Under the pieces are notes generated by a model. That model had not been told where the DNA came from and ran no database searches. It was given only the letters and a program-made list of their open reading frames with translations. Position numbers and translations under genes: made by a program. A stretch of 64,000 nucleotides of DNA from a bacterium M00.F.Ca.ET.205.01.1.1 (GTDB lineage: Bacteria > Pseudomonadota > Alphaproteobacteria > Rhizobiales > Rhizobiaceae), in assembly GCA_004791255.1 (NCBI GenBank), contig SRUQ01000006.1:371371-435370 (forward strand), read 5' to 3'. This document shows, piece after piece, positions 58,871 through 64,000 of the stretch; the first letter of the stretch is position 1; each line of letters starts with the position of its first letter.

Positions 58871-60220
58871 ATGCAATCGGAAATAGCTGTCAAACTCAGC
58901 GAGAACGTCCCACGCTACACCAGCTATCCGACGGCGCCGCATTTCCATTCGGGGATCGATGCTGCCATTTACCGTGGCTGGTTGGAGACGCTGGAAAGCG
59001 GCGACGAAATCTCGCTGTACCTGCACATTCCTTACTGCGACAAGCTCTGCTGGTTCTGCGCCTGCCACACCAAGCAGACGCACCAATATGAGCCGGTGGC
59101 CGCTTATCTGCGCTCGCTGAATGCCGAAATCGTCACGATTGCCGGTCTGCTGAGCGGCAAGGCACATGTCCGTGCAATCCACTTCGGTGGCGGTTCGCCA
59201 ACTATTCTGAGGCCCGATGATATGGTTGCTCTTGGAGCGGCCTTGCGGGACAGCTTCGACTTTCTCCCGGATGCTACGGTCAGCATCGAAATCGAAACCA
59301 ACGACATGGACAAGGCGCGCCTTGATGCACTTGCTCAAATCGGCGTAACCCGGGCGAGCCTCGGCGTGCAGGATTTCGATCCGCAAGTGCAAAAAGCAAT
59401 TAATCGTGAGCAGAGTTTTTTGCAGACCAAGGCAGTCGTCGACGGGGTTCGTTCGCGGGGCGTCGAATCGGTCAATCTGGACCTGCTCTACGGGCTCCCG
59501 AATCAGACACGCGAGACGATCTGTTCCACGGTGGCGCAGGCACTGACCTTGGAGCCAGACCGGATGGCCCTGTTCGGCTACGCACATGTGCCCTGGTTCA
59601 AGAAGCATCAGACGATGATCGACGAGGCATGGCTGCCGAGTCCCACTGAGCGTTTCGCCCAATCTCAACTCGCGGCGCGGGCAATTGTCGCCAAGGGATA
59701 TGAGGCAATAGGACTCGATCATTTCGCGAAGCCCGACGATGCGCTGGCCATAGCGGCCCGCGCAGGGGTTTTGCATCGCAATTTTCAGGGCTACACTGAG
59801 GATCGCTGCCCGACACTGATCGGACTTGGCCCTTCGTCCATCGGTCGTTTTCGCCAAGGCTACGTGCAAAACATGGCTTCGACTGCCGGGTACGGGCGCA
59901 TGGTTGCGGATGGCGGGTTGGCTGCCGTCCGCGGCGTTGCCCTTTCCGACGACGATCGCGTCCGTGGCTGGATCATCGAGCGGCTGATGTGTGATTTTGC
60001 CTTCTCGGCAGTCGATCTGGTGGAGCGGTTCGGCAAAGCCGGCGAGCAGCTCCTTCATCGCTCGAGGTCCATCGCACTCCACGATCCTGCCCGAGCGCTT
60101 GAATTCGATGGTGACAGTTTCCTCGTACGGACTGAAAGTCGCCCCTTCATTCGAACCATCGCGGCCAAGTTCGATACATATTTCAAAGGGGGAACGGCGA
60201 GGCACTCGGTGGCGGTCTGA
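58871..60220 (+). CDS. hemN: Oxygen-independent coproporphyrinogen III oxidase
   Basis: Radical SAM enzyme converting coproporphyrinogen III to protoporphyrinogen IX without oxygen. The 449-residue protein starts MQSEIAVKLSENVPRYTSYPTAPHF; the cluster motif is CDKLCWFCACHTKQ (CX3CX2C); then FGGGSPTILRPDDM, SIEIETNDM and GVQDFDPQVQKAINREQS. ATG 58871 is chosen because the earlier ATG at 58787 lies upstream of the FNR box. Haem supply for the cbb3 oxidase under low oxygen is its evident job here. Confidence 0.95.
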   Translation: MQSEIAVKLSENVPRYTSYPTAPHFHSGIDAAIYRGWLETLESGDEISLYLHIPYCDKLCWFCACHTKQTHQYEPVAAYLRSLNAEIVTIAGLLSGKAHVRAIHFGGGSPTILRPDDMVALGAALRDSFDFLPDATVSIEIETNDMDKARLDALAQIGVTRASLGVQDFDPQVQKAINREQSFLQTKAVVDGVRSRGVESVNLDLLYGLPNQTRETICSTVAQALTLEPDRMALFGYAHVPWFKKHQTMIDEAWLPSPTERFAQSQLAARAIVAKGYEAIGLDHFAKPDDALAIAARAGVLHRNFQGYTEDRCPTLIGLGPSSIGRFRQGYVQNMASTAGYGRMVADGGLAAVRGVALSDDDRVRGWIIERLMCDFAFSAVDLVERFGKAGEQLLHRSRSIALHDPARALEFDGDSFLVRTESRPFIRTIAAKFDTYFKGGTARHSVAV

Positions 60221-60366
60221 GCAAAGCACAGTGCGCTCGCCGTTTGGTCGATCGGCGAACCAGCTGCGTTCGTTTTGACCGCTCATAGGCGACTACCGCA
60301 TCAAATCGAAAATGCAAACTTAGGCTGTTGCGCGGTATCTCCTTCCACATCCTCTCTTGCGCATAC

Positions 60367-60459
60367 CTACATTCCAAGGGGTTTGATCCTATGCTTCGCG
60401 AGGAGCAGGTAGGTCGCGACAGCTAGGCAATGTTCCAGCTGCCCTAGCGGAGGAGTCAC
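60367..60459 (-). pseudogene. Truncated copy of the island LExCLAVAxYL family
   Basis: A 30-residue frame, VTPPLGQLEHCLAVATYLLL and then AKHRIKPLGM, begins with GTG overlapping the stop of the DUF2274 gene (GTGA). The core matches LECCLAVAAYLVI of the protein at 43477-43812, but the rest is missing, so this is a shortened relative. It is still potentially translated by coupling. Confidence 0.5.
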
Positions 60460-60698
60460 GATTTTCCGGCAAGCTCCGTCGGCAGACGTTCTTTTCTGGC
60501 CCTGGCAAAGGCTCGGTCGCCTTCCAGAAACGCCGCCAGCATGAAAGGGATGAGTTCTGCCACGGTTTCAGACTGACCATAGGTCTGACGGTAAAGTGCA
60601 GCATACTCCTTGAGTGTTTGGCTCAGCTCCGCGCTGACGGTAATGGTGATCTTCGAAGCTGTTCGGTCCGGAAGTTTTCCAAGTTTCAGGTCAGCCAT
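60456..60698 (-). CDS. DUF2274 protein of the conjugation region
   Basis: An 80-residue protein (MADLKLGKLPDRTASKITITVSAELSQTLKEYAALYRQTYG, then ETVAELIPFMLAAFLEGDRAFARARKE), recognised as DUF2274, which usually follows trbI in rhizobial and related conjugative elements. It may be a small DNA-binding (ribbon-helix-helix-like) or accessory protein; this is inference. It follows trbI by 12 bases. Confidence 0.85.
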   Translation of the reverse strand: MADLKLGKLPDRTASKITITVSAELSQTLKEYAALYRQTYGQSETVAELIPFMLAAFLEGDRAFARARKERLPTELAGKS

Positions 60699-60710
60699 GA
60701 TAACTCCTGC

Positions 60711-61925
60711 TCAACTGGCGTATGGCCGCAGCACGATGTCCTTGTGCACGATGACGCGCAGTGGCCAACCTGGGCGGACGACGATGGTGGGCTGGATATT
60801 GAGGTTTTTTTCGGTGATGCGCTGGCCGGCTCGACTGGCGTTCTGCTGGGCTGATTCCCGGATCGCCTTGACCAGATCGCTCTCGTTTTCGCCGAGGCTG
60901 AATTCTGTGCCGACACCGAGCAATGTGGCAAGCGCCACTCCCTTGATCATCTGCCAAGTGTGGAAATCGACTTTGTCTTCCAGCCCTGCGTAGCCGGCGG
61001 TGTCGCTCGCGGGCAGATTGTCGATTTCGGCCGACGAGCCGTCGGGCAGCAGAATGCGCTGCCAGACCAGCAGCGCTCGCTTTTGCCCGAACGCGACGAC
61101 GCTGTCGTAGACGCCGATAAGACGTGAGCCCTGCGGAATCAGCAATATGTTGCCCGTGACCGTGTCGTGCACATTTTCGGTGACTTGCGCGACGACAAGG
61201 CCCGGCAAATCGGAATTGATGCCGGTGATCAGGCTGGCGGCAATCACGCTGCCAGCCATCAGTTGATATGGCGAGATCGGCGTCTGAAGCGCATGCGGAT
61301 TGTAGATCCCGCCAGTGCTCCGCTGGCTGAGAAAATCAAGCTTTCGCTGCTGATTGTTCTGGTCGCCTTCCGCCGCCGCCACCGAGGCTGACGCGCGTCC
61401 TGCTTCGGATTGGGGAAGCGCCTCAAATGGATGCTGAGCAGTTTGCACGCTCTCTCCGACATCTGTCTGTTGAGCTCGATTTTCGACGCGGAAAAGCACC
61501 CGCGATTCACGCGCTTCGATCGCCTGCTGCGCTAGACGCTGCTCCTCGGCCGAGATGTCTTGGCCCGGCACGATGCCGAGCTGGCGCTGCCGCTCGAGGA
61601 TGGGGCGGCCGAGGTCGCCCGGCAAAGGTAGCCCAAGGACGGGAGGCTTTGGCTTCATGCCGGAATAGTCATGGGGAAGCGTATCGAGTCCCTCGGCGGT
61701 TGGTTTGCGCTCAGTGTTGTAGAGATCTTCCGCCTGATCCCTGATGCGAAGGGCCGGCCCCTGGAGGGCGATCATGGTAACGCCGAAGACAGCGCCGGAT
61801 CCGAGCGCTGCGATAGCGATGATCACACCGCGCCTGAACCGCACCACGCGGCGGGGAGAGGCCCGAAGCTGCAGTTCCTCGGGATCCAGTTTCGGCGGGA
61901 TGCCAGAGCGGGAATTTTCGATCAT
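60711..61925 (-). CDS. trbI: Conjugal transfer protein TrbI (VirB10-like)
   Basis: Inner-to-outer membrane channel protein of the type IV secretion apparatus. The 404-residue protein has one membrane segment (GVIIAIAALGSGAVFGVTMIAL), a Pro-rich periplasmic linker, and the VirB10 C-terminal domain (TPISPYQLMAGSVIAASLITGINSDLPG, VTGNILLIPQGSRLIGVYD, RPGWPLRVIVHKDIVL). The ATG overlaps the trbG stop by 4 bases. Confidence 0.95.
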   Translation of the reverse strand: MIENSRSGIPPKLDPEELQLRASPRRVVRFRRGVIIAIAALGSGAVFGVTMIALQGPALRIRDQAEDLYNTERKPTAEGLDTLPHDYSGMKPKPPVLGLPLPGDLGRPILERQRQLGIVPGQDISAEEQRLAQQAIEARESRVLFRVENRAQQTDVGESVQTAQHPFEALPQSEAGRASASVAAAEGDQNNQQRKLDFLSQRSTGGIYNPHALQTPISPYQLMAGSVIAASLITGINSDLPGLVVAQVTENVHDTVTGNILLIPQGSRLIGVYDSVVAFGQKRALLVWQRILLPDGSSAEIDNLPASDTAGYAGLEDKVDFHTWQMIKGVALATLLGVGTEFSLGENESDLVKAIRESAQQNASRAGQRITEKNLNIQPTIVVRPGWPLRVIVHKDIVLRPYAS

Positions 61926-62959
61926 GAGCCCTCACCTCGCCGGCTGCCGCGAAAGAGCGAGATCCGCCGTTGCGGTTGCCTGCCGTCAATCCTGCTGATG
62001 CGGATCACCTGCTGCCGCTTGGTGCCGAGGCGAAGTTCGGCCGCGGCGAAGAGCCGATCGACGATGTAATAGTTGCCGCGCACGCGATAGTTGACGAGCT
62101 CGCTGCTCCCATCTGCGCCGACGATGAAGAGTGGTGGCGCCTCGCCCTGATCTATGCGACGAGGGAACTCAATATAGACCTTGCTGCCGTCGTCGAAGGC
62201 TCGCGTCGGTCTCCAGGGCGGTGTGTCGCCACTGATTGAGTAGCGAAAGCGAAGGTTTTCGAGCGCGATGTTCGACGCGACCGGTGTAACTGCCTCGGCT
62301 TGAGCATTGCGCTGGCGAAGCGCGATGATCTGGTCTTGGCTGTAGGTCCAGGAGATTGCCGCCATTGCGGTCTTCTCGGTGCTTTGAAGCTGCAAATGAT
62401 AGGTCCGCCGGTCCGTCGTAATGACGACATTGGTGGCAAGACCCGGCGCGAAGGGTTTTACCAGAACATGGGTGCGCTGATTGTCACCGGTGCCGCTTGC
62501 GGTATCGCCAATGACCCAGCGCACGGTGTCGCCAGCCGACACGGCGGTTAGTTTCTCGCCCGGCTGCAGAGCGATGTCGGTCACGCGCTCCGGCGCGGCA
62601 TAGAGTTGATAAAGCGCGCCATCGGTGAAGGGGTAGACTTGCACTGCATTAACATACCCGTACTTGGTGGGTTGCTGGGTCGCGGCTTTGTTGGCATCAG
62701 CGACGCGTTCTTCAGGAGGGCGCTTGTCCTCGGCCTTGCCGGGCTCGGGCTGCATTTGGCCAGGCAGCGGCAGTGGTTTTGGCACCTCGACAATTCTAAT
62801 CGGCCTCTCCGGCGCTTTTTCGATCGCGGCCGGTTTGAAGTCGGCAGCGTCATAGGAAATCTCAGGCGGCGGCACCTTCTTCGATGCACAAGCGGAAACG
62901 ACCGCTGCCGACACCGATAGGATCAGCACGGCACGAATCGGTGACATTTTACCTTTCAT
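61922..62959 (-). CDS. trbG: Conjugal transfer lipoprotein TrbG (VirB9-like)
   Basis: Periplasmic/outer-membrane component of the type IV channel. The 345-residue protein has a lipoprotein signal with VVSAC lipobox and the VirB9 repeat region (NAVQVYPFTDGALYQLYAAPERVTDIALQPGEKL, VFVIGADG-type end). ATG 62959 has GGAG at 7 bases and overlaps the trbF stop; a longer reading is not needed. It pairs with trbI. Confidence 0.93.
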   Translation of the reverse strand: MKGKMSPIRAVLILSVSAAVVSACASKKVPPPEISYDAADFKPAAIEKAPERPIRIVEVPKPLPLPGQMQPEPGKAEDKRPPEERVADANKAATQQPTKYGYVNAVQVYPFTDGALYQLYAAPERVTDIALQPGEKLTAVSAGDTVRWVIGDTASGTGDNQRTHVLVKPFAPGLATNVVITTDRRTYHLQLQSTEKTAMAAISWTYSQDQIIALRQRNAQAEAVTPVASNIALENLRFRYSISGDTPPWRPTRAFDDGSKVYIEFPRRIDQGEAPPLFIVGADGSSELVNYRVRGNYYIVDRLFAAAELRLGTKRQQVIRISRIDGRQPQRRISLFRGSRRGEGS

Positions 62960-63680
62960 TGGTGGACTCCGTCGGAGAAAGGGGGGCTGGGACGGCGCTG
63001 TCGAGCTCGCGTGACCAGTCAATGGCATTGATGAAGACGCCGAGCGGATTCTTGCGCAGCTGATCCGTATTGCTTGGCGAGCGGATCACGATCGTGAGGA
63101 TCGCAGTCCAGCGCATCGTGCTGGCAAGGCTTCCGCGCTCAAACACCTGCTCGGTCCATTTGACCTGGAATGAACTTTCGGAGGCTCTGACCACGCTGGT
63201 GACCTGTACCGAAACACTGCGCGTTCCGATCTGACCGAAGGGGTCGTTCGCCTTGGCGTATTCGTTGAGGAAGAGCGCTGCGCGATCGCTAGCAAAGTCG
63301 TACGCTGCCAACCAGTTCTGCCGAACCAAAACCGGATCGGTGGAAACGGAACGGACATTCTGGATGAAGCGGCCGAGATGCCAGGCGATCTGAGCATCCG
63401 AGGGCTCATAATTCCGGACCGCCGGCGCGACGGCGCGCGTCTCGCCGAAGCCATCGACCTCGACGACATAAGGCACGACACGGCTTTGCATCGACTGCCA
63501 TACGAGTCCGCCGGAAAGCCCGGTCGCCAAGGCCAGGCAGCCAAGGGCCATGATCCGCCAGTTCCTGGCCTGCAGTCGAGATGAGCCGATGCGCTCGTCC
63601 CACAGTTGGGCGGCTTTTTGATACGGCGTGACCGGTTCGGGTGTTTTGCCGTAACGGTGCACGGGTCGCTTGAAGAGCAT
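62949..63680 (-). CDS. trbF: Conjugal transfer protein TrbF (VirB8-like)
   Basis: Inner-membrane scaffold of the secretion apparatus. The 243-residue protein has a cytoplasmic start (RPVHRYGKTPEPVTPYQKAAQLWDERIGSSRLQARNWR), one membrane segment and a VirB8-type periplasmic domain. ATG 63680 immediately follows the trbL stop. Confidence 0.94.
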   Translation of the reverse strand: MLFKRPVHRYGKTPEPVTPYQKAAQLWDERIGSSRLQARNWRIMALGCLALATGLSGGLVWQSMQSRVVPYVVEVDGFGETRAVAPAVRNYEPSDAQIAWHLGRFIQNVRSVSTDPVLVRQNWLAAYDFASDRAALFLNEYAKANDPFGQIGTRSVSVQVTSVVRASESSFQVKWTEQVFERGSLASTMRWTAILTIVIRSPSNTDQLRKNPLGVFINAIDWSRELDSAVPAPLSPTESTNER

Positions 63681-64000
63681 CTAGTCATCCTTGTCGTTGA
63701 GAGAGGGGTTGGCGCTGCCTCCCGGCCGGTCTCCGTCTCGGACAGCTTGCATGGCAGCGTGGCGATTTGCCCGGGCGGTCTGTTCAGAACGTAGGCGCCT
63801 TGCCCACGTCGGCGCCGAAACAGTGGCCGAACCGGCAGAGCGTTCGGTCATTGACGCTGTCGGCGCGCCGCCGGTCGCGGTCCACGCGGCATCGCGCCCG
63901 GCATCGGCGTTGCGCCCAACACTTGCAGTGGCGGATCGCGCTATGCGTATAGCGGCGCCGCCAGCTGCACTGGTTACACCATGCATTCCAGCAGCCACAC
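63681..64000 (-). CDS. trbL: Conjugal transfer protein TrbL, C-terminal part (5' end beyond window)
   Basis: The last 105 or so codons of a gene directly upstream of trbF. The composition is Ala/Gly/Thr/Ser rich (SAAGGAAIRIARSATASVG, ending NRHAAMQAVRDGDRPGGSANPSLNDKDD), the usual C-terminal tail of TrbL/VirB6 proteins after their membrane segments. Identity rests on position and tail composition. Confidence 0.8.
   Translation of the reverse strand, partial: VAAGMHGVTSAAGGAAIRIARSATASVGRNADAGRDAAWTATGGAPTASMTERSAGSATVSAPTWARRLRSEQTARANRHAAMQAVRDGDRPGGSANPSLNDKDD

Overview
The window looks like a chromosome segment of a rhizobial alphaproteobacterium, most like Mesorhizobium. The reasons are high GC, a liv-type ABC operon containing a DUF6867 membrane protein, a hydroxyproline catabolic cluster, the conserved obgE-proB-proA-nadD-rsfS-rlmH-envC-ctpA-rppH order, and a fixNOQP/fixGHIS respiratory module. 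Species identity is an inference; I could not run a search.

Positions 1-42062 are ordinary chromosomal backbone. From the left: a 3'-truncated pyruvate carboxylase gene; a branched-chain amino acid ABC transporter (binding protein, DUF6867, LivF, LivG, LivM, LivH); a lone ectoine-synthase homologue divergent from a LysR regulator; a hydroxyproline degradation operon (deaminase, FAD dehydrogenase, 2-epimerase) divergent from a GntR regulator, with ATATAT palindromes between them; two paralogous small secreted proteins; mmsA divergent from a LysR gene with a T-N11-A operator; a translationally coupled pair of lipoproteins resembling phospholipases A2 and D; dadA, two Rnk-like genes and alr for D-/L-alanine metabolism; then the growth/cell-wall/proline cluster, interrupted by a mechanosensitive channel and an MFS gene; then an exonuclease-family protein, two GNAT acetyltransferases and ribosomal proteins L27 and L21.

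At 41973-42062 lies tRNA-Ser(CGA), followed at once by a tyrosine recombinase gene. Everything to the right edge behaves like an integrative and conjugative element (ICE) inserted at that tRNA. Behind the integrase are two small hypothetical genes, about 0.8 kb without a recognisable gene, a frameshifted GGDEF-EAL gene, a UbiM-like FAD monooxygenase, and a decayed 48.3-49.4 kb stretch with imperfect repeats and a gene fragment. Next comes a complete microaerobic respiration module: fixS, fixI, fixH, fixG, fixP, fixQ, fixO and fixN on the minus strand, an FNR-type regulator with four cysteines, and hemN. Two FNR/FixK-type boxes sit upstream of fixN and between fnrN and hemN. The right edge carries conjugation (type IV secretion) genes trbL (partial), trbF, trbG, trbI and a DUF2274 gene.

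The backbone genes serve amino-acid uptake and catabolism, proline/D-alanine turnover, ribosome assembly and cell-wall remodelling. The island carries its own transfer machinery and a self-contained low-oxygen respiration cassette: regulator, cbb3 oxidase, its copper/assembly factors, and anaerobic haem synthesis. Items of most interest are the PLA2/PLD lipoprotein pair, the orphan EctC beside hydroxyproline catabolism, the regulator-operator arrangements, and repeat elements that have entered coding sequences.
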